Shown here: positions 1 to 11,500 of the stretch, piece by piece
Layout: each line of letters starts with the position of its first letter
How positions within the stretch are numbered: position 1 is the first letter of the stretch
IMG/VR virus record: IMGVR_UViG_3300044732_001809
Location: 1-33,069 of that record
DNA: 33,069 nt
Direction: 5' to 3' (one strand)
Origin: a virus
The notes under the pieces: generated by a model
What the model was told of the DNA's origin: nothing
Seen by the model: only the letters and a program-made list of their open reading frames with translations
Databases searched by the model: none
Program-made: the position numbers and the translations under genes

Positions 1-1473
1 TTCAGCGGAGAGTTCTATTACAAATATCCATCTAAGGCAATTATTGAAGGAGATGGTGATGGTGTTGGACAATTAGGACAAACAATTGATGGTATAAACT
101 ACGCAAGTAGAATAGCACAAAAGATTGCACAAAACATACTATTCGTAACGGCATCAGTAGAGGCATCAGCATCATTTGATTTGTTAAGAAAGAACAAAGC
201 ATTTATAGCAGAAGAAACTATCGCTTATGTATCTTCTTCTTGGAGTGGTGTATATTATAACGAAGCAACTTGTAAGAGAGATGTTGGATATCTAATAGAT
301 GCGGCAGCAACGGATGTATTATATGGTGGACAAGAAAGAAGTGTGATAGCAGGACAGTATTATTACTTATATCCTTCTAACGCAATCAATAAAGGTGTAC
401 CATCTACGCAAAATCAATCAGACCCTACACTTACTGGTATCAGATATGCTGGAAGATTATCTAAAAAGGTAATAACTAATCCAACATACTTAGTACCATC
501 TACATCTTTATTAACAACGGCAAAATTATTGACAGATAATAAAGAATTAATACAAAAAGAAACTATAACATTCTTATCTTCATCTTGGAGTGGATTGAAG
601 TATAATGAAGTAAGTTGTAGTAGAGATTTAGGATTTATTATAGATGCTATCAGAACTGATTTGGTTTATGGTGGTAATGAAAGAAGTATTGAGGCAGGTT
701 CATACTATTACAAATTCCCATCAGTAGCAATTGTAGACAGTTATAGTGATAATAATGGACAAAAGAAGCAAACGATAGATGGTATTAACTTCGCAAGAGG
801 AATATCTGAAAAAATTGTAGCAAATACTCTATTAACTTACTTAGCACCAGCAACTAAGAGAAGACAAGCGGCTGAAAGATTGAAAGCTGGTAAAAATGAA
901 TTAAAACAAAGAGCAATTGGATATACAAATGGAGCATTTCCATATTTAACATATAATGAGGCTAGTTGTTCACGTGATACTGGATTTATTGTAGATGCGT
1001 GTGTAACTGATTTATTATATGGTGGAAATGAAAGAGGAATCAGAGCAGCATCTTCATACTACGATGGTCAGTATGGAAGTGCGATAGCTGTGACTAGAGA
1101 CCAGTTATTAGAAACATTGGAAACAAATCGTTATCTAAGAACTAAAGCAGAGTTTATAGCAGCTGGTGCACCATTAGAAACATTTGGTTCTCTAATTGTA
1201 GCAACTGGTATTGACTATTCTTATAATGGTAGTGGTGTAACATTCAAAGCACTTCCTCCAAATCAGGGTGGTAGTGGTGTTGCTAACCCATTATTTGAAA
1301 TTACGGAATTGGGTGGTGGTAGAATCTTCTTCACATCCGGTAACGAAACTGGTGACTTTAGAATTGGAACGGGATTGAGTATTAATCAGGCAACTGGTAC
1401 TCTTGTGGGTAGAACATTTAGTAAATCTCTATTCTCATTAGTAACTCCGTTCTCATTGGCACTACAAATATAA
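1..1473 (+). CDS. Repeat-containing virion structural protein, 5'-truncated by window
   Basis: The frame is open from base 1 to the TAA at 1471-1473, so the true start lies upstream. A TTG at 181 is an internal codon, not a convincing start. The visible 490 residues hold a ~115-residue unit repeated about three times plus a partial first copy. Each complete unit contains YNE-x2-(C)-x-RD-x-G-(F/Y)-(I/L)-(I/V)-DA, then (T)D-x2-YGG-x-ER, a Tyr-rich patch and a helical tail (DGIN-(Y/F)-A-x3-(S/A)). Units start near bases 214, 559 and 910. The C-terminus changes to a glycine-rich beta part (GGGRIFFTSGNETGDFRIGTG) and ends with QATGTLVGRTF. Both the C-RD-G-I-DA repeat and this ending resemble structural proteins of T4-like marine phages as I remember them. 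It is probably a fibre- or baseplate-associated virion protein; the exact role is unknown. Confidence 0.75.
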   Translation, partial: FSGEFYYKYPSKAIIEGDGDGVGQLGQTIDGINYASRIAQKIAQNILFVTASVEASASFDLLRKNKAFIAEETIAYVSSSWSGVYYNEATCKRDVGYLIDAAATDVLYGGQERSVIAGQYYYLYPSNAINKGVPSTQNQSDPTLTGIRYAGRLSKKVITNPTYLVPSTSLLTTAKLLTDNKELIQKETITFLSSSWSGLKYNEVSCSRDLGFIIDAIRTDLVYGGNERSIEAGSYYYKFPSVAIVDSYSDNNGQKKQTIDGINFARGISEKIVANTLLTYLAPATKRRQAAERLKAGKNELKQRAIGYTNGAFPYLTYNEASCSRDTGFIVDACVTDLLYGGNERGIRAASSYYDGQYGSAIAVTRDQLLETLETNRYLRTKAEFIAAGAPLETFGSLIVATGIDYSYNGSGVTFKALPPNQGGSGVANPLFEITELGGGRIFFTSGNETGDFRIGTGLSINQATGTLVGRTFSKSLFSLVTPFSLALQI

Positions 1474-1497
1474 AAAGAAATTAAAAAATAAAAAGAA

Positions 1498-2442
1498 ATG
1501 GCAGAAGTTTTTGTACCGTTAAATCGATTCCAGTCAGTAGTAACAGGACTGACTGGTGAGCAAGATGAAATATATGCAACTCCAGTTGGGGTATCATCGA
1601 TTGTGTTATCATGTCAAATTACAAATAATAGTTTGGTAACACAGCCTGTAACTATTTTTGTAACATCAAACAAAGAAATACCTGTTCCTGAATTTGGTAA
1701 TTTATATAGTGGTAGTAATTTTATTAGTTCCTCTGCCGGTCCTTTTGCTGTTAATGGTATTGAAACTTTGGGTAGATTTAGTGGTAGTTTTGCTAGTGCA
1801 TCTTTATTACTTAATTCAAATAGACAATTTTTAAGAAAAGAAATCGCAGCATACACAAATAATCAAAATAGTTTATCAGAAACTCCATTCGTTTTTATAT
1901 CAGATTATTTTGAGCAAAATACTTTAGATGATGTGGATGCAATAAAGTATGATATAGCTAATAATACAACTATTAGAACAAATAAAGCAGCAAAAGCTTA
2001 TTTTGATAAGAATGGTGTATCTGCAATTGATTCAACTGAATATTCTGCATCTATATTTGCTTTAGATTATCTAAAAGTATTATCAAATCAAATTATAAAA
2101 AATGAATCGGTAACAGGTTCAGCGTTTTCACCATTACTATTCCAAAATGCAGTTACGCAATCTGTGTTAGATGGATTTGTAAATGGTACAACCGCAGGTA
2201 TATCAGCATCTATATATGTAGTAAATTCTTTAGTAGATGTTATCAAAGCTACAATTGAATCTCCTGTATTTGTTGAGCAAGAAGCTGTAAGATTGGTTAC
2301 AAATGTGACTATACCACCAGCAGACTCACTTTCACCGGTGGTTTCTGGTAAATTAGTATTAGAAGAAACTTATGGATTTATTGTTTCTGGTTCAACTGAA
2401 TTGACTGTGGTTCTTTCATTGTTAGAAAGTGCAAATGAATAA
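1498..2442 (+). CDS. Virion structural protein, small beta domain split by a helical insert
   Basis: A 314-aa protein that starts 24 bases after the previous stop, behind an A-rich leader with no Shine-Dalgarno. Residues about 20-60 (IYATPVGVSSIVLSCQITN...) and 281-312 (VVSGKLVLEETYGFIVSGS...) look like the two halves of the small beta domain encoded whole at 15247-15579. Between them, residues about 101-202 resemble the ~115-residue repeat of the upstream gene: LLLNSNRQFLRKEIAAYTN aligns with LLTDNKELIQKETITFLSS, and DAIKYDI...IRTNKAAKAYF with DAIRTDL...RSIEAGSYYY. The conserved Cys-Arg-Asp of the repeat is missing here. Proteins with this beta domain occur in T4-like marine phages as virion structural proteins. 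The arrangement with the upstream gene suggests the two products interact or share a partner. The function is inferred only. Confidence 0.75.
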   Translation: MAEVFVPLNRFQSVVTGLTGEQDEIYATPVGVSSIVLSCQITNNSLVTQPVTIFVTSNKEIPVPEFGNLYSGSNFISSSAGPFAVNGIETLGRFSGSFASASLLLNSNRQFLRKEIAAYTNNQNSLSETPFVFISDYFEQNTLDDVDAIKYDIANNTTIRTNKAAKAYFDKNGVSAIDSTEYSASIFALDYLKVLSNQIIKNESVTGSAFSPLLFQNAVTQSVLDGFVNGTTAGISASIYVVNSLVDVIKATIESPVFVEQEAVRLVTNVTIPPADSLSPVVSGKLVLEETYGFIVSGSTELTVVLSLLESANE

Positions 2443-2460
2443 CAATAATATCATTGATTG

Positions 2461-2493
2461 ATATTTATAAGGGATTCTTTATATTTATAACAA
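2461..2493 (+). promoter_or_regulatory. Putative late promoter, doubled TATTTATA element
   Basis: ATATTTATAA occurs at 2461-2470 and again at 2481-2490, the second copy 19 bases before the ATG at 2510 and running into TATAACAA (2486-2493). The same core lies before six other gene starts in this window. A weak AT hairpin (AATATCA 2447-2453, TGATATT 2459-2465) overlaps the first copy and could be a poor terminator for the upstream gene. Promoter function is inferred. Confidence 0.5.
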
Positions 2494-2509
2494 AGCTGGA
2501 ATGTAACGC

Positions 2510-5500
2510 ATGGCAATAAGTAATCTATTAACGGGTAGGGTAAGGGTTGTAAGCCCGAAAAATGTAACATCTGATAGGTATCAATTCTTGGATTTATCTC
2601 AAGCAGAGCCGAATTTAGGTGTTCCTAACTTTTCTGCTTCATTATTAACAAATCCTGCTATCGTAGTTTCGGATGACCAAGGTAATAGAGGATTTGTAAG
2701 AAGTTTAGATTTAGAAAGAGTAAGTGGACAATTTACAGGTTCATTTACAGGTAGCGCCGATTCTTTAAGTGGTAGCTTCTCTGGCTCTTTTAGTGGTTCA
2801 TTTATAGGTGATGGCTCTCAATTAGTTAATTTACCAAATGCAACATTTATAGCAAGTGGTTCAGCCACAGCATCTTTTGTCGAAGGTAATTTATTAATTA
2901 ATACAAACGCTAGAGTTAAAGGTGACCTTTATGTGGATGATACAATTTATGCGGAAAGTATAATAGTATCATACATTTCATCATCTGTAATATATTCTTC
3001 TGGCTCAAATGTATTTGGCGATGAAGCAACCGATATTCAACAATTTACTGGTTCGGTTGAAATTAAAGATTATTTAAGATTTAATGAAGCAACTGGTTCT
3101 TCAATATCCGCATCATTTACTGGTTCATTCTTTGGGGATGGTTCAAATTTATTTAATTTACCACAAGCTACAAAATTAGCTAGTGGTAGTGTAACTGCAT
3201 CTGTATCACCTGATGATGGATTGAAAGTTGAATCTTGGGAAAGTGGTTCTCAATATACAGGTTCTATTTTTGTAAGTGGTAGTAGAGGTATTGAACTAAC
3301 ATCTGGTTCATCTTTCTCTGGTAGTGGAGCTAGATTATTTGATATACCTCGTTCTGCTTTAACTCCTGATGCACTCTTATCAACATTTATTGTAAGTGGT
3401 AGCGTAACAGCTTCGGTTAGTCCTGTATATGGATTTAGAGTTGAATCTGCATTAAGTGGTTCTGAATTTACTGGTTCAATTGATATAAGTGGTAGTGTAT
3501 CTGCTTCTTTATTTATTGGAGATGGTAGTAGATTATTTAATTTACCAGCGTTATCCGCAACATTAATAGTTAGTGGTAGTGTAACTGCATCCGTAGCACC
3601 AAATAAAGGATTTTTAGTAACTTCGGTTGAATTTGGTTCACAATTTACTGGTTCTATTTTTGTAAGTGGCGCTAGAGGTATTGAATTGACATCTGGTTCT
3701 TCATTTAGTGGTAGTGGTGCTAGATTATTTGATATACCAAGAACAGCACTTACGCCTGATGCATTAATATCAAATTTAATTGCTTCTGGTTCGGTAACCG
3801 CATCGGTTAGTGATGTATATGGATTTGTAGTTAAATCACCAGCAAGCGGTTCGCAAATAACAGGTAGTGTACGAATAAGTGGAAGTGCATATGTGGAAAG
3901 TGGTTCTATCTTTGTTGGAGACGGTAGTGGATTACGAAACATACCATTCTCAGCACTTTCGGAAGAAGTAGTAGCAGCAACTAAAATAACAAGTGGAAGT
4001 GTAACTGCTTCTGTTAGTCCTGCATTTGGATTCAAAGTAGAATCTATTGCTAGTGGTTCTCAATTTAGTGGTTCTCTATTCGTAAGTGGTGGAAACGTTC
4101 AATTACAATCGGGTTCATTCTTTAGTGGAAGTGGTAGGGGTTTATTTGATATTCCATTTTCGGCATTTTCAGGTGATGTTGATAGAATCGCTAGTGGTAG
4201 TGTAACAGCATCGGTTTCACCTGACTTTGGATTTGTAGTAGTATCTCTTAGTGGTTCTATTTTTAGTGGTAGTGTATTTTTAAGTAGTGGTAGTTTGTTT
4301 AGTGGTAGTGGTAGGGGATTATTTGATATTCCAAAATCAGCAATTTCTGATTTAGATTTATCATTAATTTTCTCTGGTTCTGCAACGGCATCTATAAATC
4401 CTGTTCATGGTTTTGTAGTTAATACACCAACAACAATTAGTGGTAGTTTAATTGTATCATCATCTAATTACGCAATACCATCATCATCAATAGATACTAC
4501 TTATTTTGTAACAAATAATTCATTCTCATCGTATGGATTTACAGGAGCTCAAATAGGTTCAAACATACAAGTAACATTAGTTAAAGGTATAACATATAGA
4601 TTTATTGTAAATGCAAGTGGACATCCGTTTTGGATTAAAACTGCACCAACAACAGGTACCGGTGACCAATATAATGATGGTGTAACTAATAATGGTACTG
4701 ATAATGGTATTATTACTTTTGAAGTAACGGAAACAACACCATCTAATCTTTATTATGTTTGTCAAAACCATTCTGTTATGAATGGTACTATAAGTGTATC
4801 AGATGCTCTTTATAGAAAAGCTGAAATTAAATTTATAGGTGATACTCAATTGACAGGAAGTTTGAAGATTTCTTCAACTGTAACGGCATCAATGTTTAGT
4901 GGTAGTGGTAGAGGTTTATTTGATATTCCTAGAAACGCATTATCGGAAGAAGTATTTCGTTTAGCTAGTGGTTCGGTAACAGCATCAGTTAGTCCTCAAC
5001 ATGGTTTTAGAGTTGAAGCTAAAGTAGAAGGTTCTCAATTTACTGGAAGTATTAAAGTATCTGGTTCATTGACAGCTGAAAGAATTTTTTCACCTGAATT
5101 TACTGGTTCGTTTGAAGGTGATGGTAGTAAATTAAAAAATGTACCATCTGTAGAAAGTAATAGAATCGTAAGTGGTAGCGTAAGCGCTTCAGTTAGTCCT
5201 GATTTTGGATTTGTTGTAATATCAACGGAAAAGGGAAGTACTATAAGTGGAAGTGTTGTTGTAAGTGGAAGTGTATTTGCATATGGTAATATAGAATTAC
5301 GAAGTGGTTCTGCTTTCTCTGGTTCTGGTGAAAGATTATTTAATATACCAAGAACGGCATTAACGCCTGACGCTTTATTATCAGTTGAAATTAAATCTGG
5401 TTCTGTAACAGCATCAGTATCTCCAACTTTTGGATTTGATGTAAAATCTATTGCTAGTGGTTCTAGATTTAGTGGAAGTTTATTTATAAGTGGAGGTGGT

Positions 5501-8500
5501 GTTTATTTACAATCTGGTTCATCTTATTCTGGTAGTGGTAGATTATTATTTGATATACCAGCAGCTGCAATTTCTGATTTAGATACATCAAAAATATTTA
5601 GTGGGTCTGTAACGGCATCGGCAACTCCTAATTTTGGATTTGTTGTAACATCTGTTGCTAGTGGTTCTATATTTAGTGGAAGCTTGGTAGTAAGTGGTAG
5701 TTCTAGATTTAGATTAGGTGTATCCGCATCGGTATTTAGTGGTAGTGGTGCGGGATTGACAGATATTCCATTCTCAGCACTTTCACAAGAACTATTTAGA
5801 ATTTCATCTGGTTCGGTAACTGCATCGGCATTGCCGGACAGAGGATTTATTGTAGAATCTATTGCTAGTGGTTCTACATTTAGTGGTTCTTTATTTGTAA
5901 GTGGTGGATATGGTGGTGTAATCCAAGCTATGACAGGGTCATGGTTTAGTGGTAGTGGTAGAGGTTTATTTGATATACCAAGAAACGCATTAACAGAAGA
6001 TGCATTATTATCAGTAGAAATAAAATCAGGATCTGTAACAGCTTCTGTTTCTCCTAATTTTGGATTCAGAGTAAAATCACCTGATAGTGGTTCTGAATTT
6101 ACTGGTTCGGTTGATATTAGTGGTAGCTTGAATGTTACTCAAAAATCTCAATTTACTGGGTCTATAAATGTTAGTGGTAGTATCGTAGTAGCTAGTGGTT
6201 CTCATTTTGTTGGGGATGGTAGATATCTATCTAATATTACAATAGCTAATTTAGCAATTGATTCAACAAAAATATTTAGTGGAAGTGCAACTGCATCTAT
6301 TTCACCTGTTGAAGGATTTGATGTAAATGTTCATTCTAGATTTGATGGTAGTTTTATTGTATCATCTTCTGGAAGACCTACTCCTGATTATTTAATTAAT
6401 AGAAATATTACTGTAACAAATGATGGTAGTAATTCTTATATAATAGAAAACGGTCTTATTAGTGGTTCAAATCCAACTCTAACATTAGTTAGGGGATTGG
6501 AATATACTATTGATGTAGATGCTGCTGGGCATCCATTTTGGATTAAATACATACAATCTACTGGTACATCTAATTCGTATAGTAGTAGTATTACAAATAA
6601 TGGAACTGATAATGGTATTATTGTATTTACTCCACCATCTGGTTCACCTAATACACTTTATTATAACTGTCAATTACATTCATCAATGGCGGGAGCTATT
6701 AATCTTGTAGATTATATAGAAACGCCGGCCGAAATAACATTGATTGGAAATACTAAAATAGAAGGTAATCTAACTGCTTCAATGTATAGTGGTAGTGGTA
6801 AGGGATTATTTGATATACCTATTTCTGCATTATCTCAAGAAGTATTCCGTATTGCAAGTGGTAGTGTAACTGCATCGGTAAGTCCTGTATTTGGATTTAG
6901 AGTTGAAGCATTTGAAAGTGGTTCTGATTTTAGTGGAAGTATTAGAATTGATTCATCATCATTTATTTATTCAGAGGGTACATATTTAAGAAACATTCCT
7001 CGTTCAGCATTAACTGAAGATGCATTAATATCAACTGAAATTAAATCTGGTTCGGTAACTGCATCAGTAGCACCTGATTATGGATTTAGAGTAATTACTC
7101 CATTCACATCTTCGATTGATGAAAACGGATTATTTACTACTCAAATTGCTTCTAGATTTACTGGTTCAATTGATATAAGTGGTAGTTTATTTGTAAACGA
7201 TAATAGTGGTGCATTATATATAGGTTCATCATCATTCTTATATGCAGAAGGTACTTATTTAAGAAATATACCTCGCTCGGCATTAACCGAAGATGCATTA
7301 ATTAGTACTGAAATCAAATCAGGTTCAGTAACTGCATCGGTAACACCTGATGAAGGATTTAGAGTAATAACGCCATTCACTGGTTCACAAATTGGTTCAC
7401 AATTAACTGGTTCGGTATCTGTAAGTGGTTCACTTATTGCAGATGATGTAACTGCTAGAGGATTCTTCTTTGGAGATGGTAGATTTATTACCAATGTACA
7501 AGCGGCAGCAGCACCATTGATAGCAAGTGGTTCGGCAACGGCATCGGTAGCAAGTGGAGAATCATTTGTAGTAATAACCGCAAAAACGGGTTCACAAATT
7601 GGTTCTGAATTTACTGGTTCGGTTAGTGTTAGTGGGTCTGTATCAGCATTTGATATAACTTCAACTGGATTCTTTATTGGAGATGGTAGATTTATTACCA
7701 ACGTTCAAGCATCAGCAGCTCCATTAATCGCAAGTGGTTCAGCAACCGCATCCGTAGCAAGTGGAGATACATTCATAGTAACAACTGGAGCAACTGGTTC
7801 TAAGATTGGCTCACAATTAACTGGTTCTGTATCGGTAAGTGGTTCATTAATAGCTGATGATTTAACAGCAAGAAGATTTATATTTGGTGATGGTAGATTT
7901 ATTACTAACGTACAAGCATCAGCAGCGCCTTTAATAGCAAGTGGTTCTGCAACTGCATCGGTAGCAAGTGGTGAAATATTCCAAGTAATCACAGAAGCAT
8001 CATCTGGTTCATACAAATCTCAATTCACATCATCCGTAGCAATTAGTGGTTCAATTACAGCATCTCTTTATTTTGGTGATGGTGGTGGTTTATTTAATAT
8101 CCCACCTGATGCAATTGAAGGACTTGAATTAGCAAAAATTAACTCTGGTTCTGGATTTGCTATTGTTGATCCTGAAAAATTATTAGTAAACGTACCAATA
8201 ACAGCCGCACTTTATATAGGTGATGGGGGTGGATTATTCAATATCCCTGCAAATGCATTACAAGACCTTAAATTAGATAGAATCATATCTGGTTCAGTTC
8301 AAGCGGTGATATCACCTGATAGAGGTTTGGAAATTGGAACTAAAACATTCGTATCTGGTAACTTAAGTGTTAGTGGTGGATTGTTTGTAACTGGTGGAAA
8401 TGTTGTAGTATCATCTGGTTCTTCATTTGTTGGAGACGGTAGTGGTATTACAAATATTAACATTGCTAACTTATCATTTGAAACATTCATATTAAAGAGT

Positions 8501-11500
8501 GGTTCTTATACTGCATCAATTTCTCCTGACAAAGGATTTGTAGTTAATACATCAGCAAGTATTTGGGGTAATGTTTATGTTGGTAATAATTTAACTGCAA
8601 CTGATGTAACTGCTTCACATAGAGTATTCGCTCCATTAGTTAGTGGTTCTTTATTAGGTACTTATAATTTCCAAGGAGTTGGACCTACTGCATCTGCGGA
8701 ATATGATATTCTAAGATTTGATGAAAATAGAGGATATTTTGTACCTCAACCCGAAACAACATTAACCGAAACTGTATCATTTAGTAATGTAAGTGATTTA
8801 ACAATTGTACACAACTTAGGAATTTTATACCCTATGGTTCAGGTGTACGCAACTGGTTCTGAAGACCAAATCCTACCTGGTACTGTTAAATCAATTGACG
8901 AGAATACAATACAAATTAAATTTGCTGGATTAACATCTGGACATGCTGTAATTGGAAGTGGTGGTTCATTAATCAATGGTACAATAACCGGAGATAGAGT
9001 ATTCGGAACTGTATTATCAGCATCATACGCTGTAACTGCGGAGTTTGCAAAAACTGTAGCTGGATTTGATTCGGCATCATTAGCATCTCTATCAGCATCA
9101 TTAAGTGATACTGCACAATATATAAGAAATAATCAAACATCATCGATGAGTGTATTTGGTGCTGTAAGTTCTTCTTACGCATTAACTGCATCTTATATTG
9201 AAAACTTAAGTGGATTAAACTTAACGGATTATGTAAGAAATGATAGAACATCTTCAATGACGGTGTTAAGTTCATCTTTTGCAACAACCGCATCTTACGC
9301 ATTATTTGCACAAAACGCATCAAATGTAGATACATCTAACTTTGTTCAGAATTCACAAACTGCATCAATGTTGGTTGGTACTGCTTCATTAGCATTTACA
9401 GCATCATACGCTCTTTACGCTCTAAATGCGGAAGGAGTAAATACAGCATCATTCTTACAAGTAAACAAAGATTCTACAATAAACGCAAACTTAACTATTA
9501 GTGGAAGTTTGGGAGTTAGTGGTAGTATTACTGGTGCAACTAATTTATTTTTAACAAATTTACCAACAGGTTCATCTGATGATGTAGTTATTTGGAATAG
9601 TGTAACAAAACGATTAGAAAGAAGAAACGTAGCAGCTGCGGTTGGTTCATCTGGTACAGGTGGTACATCTGGTAAAGATGGAAGCGCAGGTTCTGCTGGT
9701 TCTTCTGGTTCATCTGGAAGTTCAGGTTCTTCTGGTTCATCTGGAAGTTCAGGTTCATCTGGAAGTAGTGGAAGTAGTGGAAGTAGTGGAGCGGATGGTT
9801 CATCTGGAAGTTCGGGTTCATCTGGTTCATCTGGAAGTTCGGGTTCATCTGGAAGTAGTGGCTCAAGTGGTTCGTCTGGAACTAGCGGTAGTAGTGGAAG
9901 TAGTGGGTCTTCTGGTTCTTCTGGAAGTAGTGGAAGTAGTGGAAGCTCAGGAACCACTGGTTCTGAAGGAACGTCTGGAAGTAGTGGAAGTAGTGGAACG
10001 TCTGGGTCATCTGGTTCTTCTGGAAGTAGTGGAACGTCTGGGTCTTCTGGTTCATCGGGAAGTTCTGGTTCATCAGGAACGTCTGGCACATCAGGAACAT
10101 CAGGAACGTCTGGCACATCGGGAACCTCTGGAAGTAGTGGTTCTTCGGGAAGTAGTGGTACAACTGGTTCTCCTGGTACAAGCGGTAGTGGTGGAACGTC
10201 TGGTTCATCTGGAAGTAGTGGCACAAGCGGAAGTGGTGGAACTTCAGGAACTTCTGGTTCGTCTGGTTCATCGGGAACTTCTGGCACAAGTGGAAGTGGT
10301 GGTTCATCAGGTAGTGGAGGTACATCTGGTTCGTCTGGAACTAGTGCATCTTCTGGTAGTGGTGGTTCATCCGGTTCATCGGGAACTTCTGGCACATCAG
10401 GTACATCAGCTACATCGGGAACTTCTGGTACGTCTGGTTCTGGTGGTACAGCTGGTACATCAGCAACTTCTGGTTCTGGTGGTTCGGCAGGTACTTCAGG
10501 TTCATCTGGTTCTTCGGGAACTTCTGGCACAAGCGGTAGTGGTGGAACATCTGGTAGCGGAGGTACATCGGGAACGTCTGGTTCGGATGGTATAAGTGGT
10601 ACGTCAGGAACTTCTGGCTCTTCTGGAAGTAGTGGTACATCTGGTTCGTCTGGAAGTAGTGGTACAAGCGGCACATCGGGAAGTAGTGGAAGTAGTGGAA
10701 GTAGTGGTTCATCTGGTAGCTCAGGTTCTTCTGGAAGTAGTGGTACTGCTGGTACGGGAGGTTCATCGGGAACTTCTGGCTCGAGTGGTTCATCTGGAAG
10801 TAGTGGAACTTCAGCAACATCTGGAACATCGGGAACTTCTGGTTCATCTGGAAGTTCGGGTTCATCTGGAAGTTCTGGTTCATCTGGAACTACGGGCTCT
10901 GATGGAACATCTGGTTCTTCGGGAACAAATGGTTCTTCGGGAAGTAGTGGAAGTAGTGGTAGTGGAGGTTCATCGGGTTCATCTGGTAGCTCAGGTTCAT
11001 CTGGTAGCTCAGGTTCTTCTGGTAGCTCAGGTTCTTCTGGAACTGGTGGTTCATCGGGAACGTCTGGAGAAAACGGAACATCTGGAACTGATGGTTCTTC
11101 TGGCTCGGCTGGTTCTTCTGGAAGTAGTGGAAGTAGTGGTACGACTGGCTCATATGGTACAAGTGGTAGTAGTGGAGTTGATGGCACATCTGGTATAGAT
11201 GGTACATCGGGAACTGATGGCTCAACTGGTAGTGCAGGTACATCAGGATCATCTGGTAGCAGTGGTACAACGGGTTCATATGGTACGAGCGGAAGTAGTG
11301 GAAATGATGGAACGTCTGGTATAGATGGTACAAGCGGTTCAAGCGGCTCAAGTGGAAGTAGTGGTACAAGCGGTAGTAGTGGAAGTGGTGGTTCATCTGG
11401 AAGTAGTGGTTCAAGCGGCACAAGCGGTTTGGATGGTACATATTTTGGTTCTTCGGGAAGTAGTGGAACATCTGGTTCGTCTGGTACGAATGGAAGTGCT

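Larger units (their letters stand above)
2850..8570 (+). repeat. Beta-repeat shaft region, about 24 degenerate units
   Basis: A coding repeat within the 3660-aa fibre. I count about 24 occurrences of the core SGS-(V/A)-TAS, at an average spacing near 79 codons. Units differ in whether they contain the FSGSGRGLFDIP segment or the FxGDGxxLxN(I/L)P segment. One related unit is found near the N-terminus of the second giant fibre (15905 onward). Units have diverged at DNA level except in two late, clearly recent tandem blocks. Confidence 0.8.

Noticed and set aside
181-183. TTG at 181 as the start of the first gene
   Set aside because: The frame is open to base 1 and the upstream 60 residues continue the same protein repeat, so the gene begins outside the window.
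3250-4035. Minus-strand open frames across the beta-repeat shaft (also 7255-7701, 7705-8016)
   Set aside because: They follow the shaft repeat period and show no independent protein features.
5481-5488. TATTTATA inside the giant fibre gene as a promoter
   Set aside because: It lies in coding DNA, has no following gene start and is expected occasionally by chance in AT-rich sequence.
9642-10595. Valine/leucine-rich open frames on the plus strand within the stalks, and similar ones at 10596-11198 and 16255-16845
   Set aside because: Alternate-frame shadows of the GGT/AGT/TCA repeat; composition is a direct product of the repeat.
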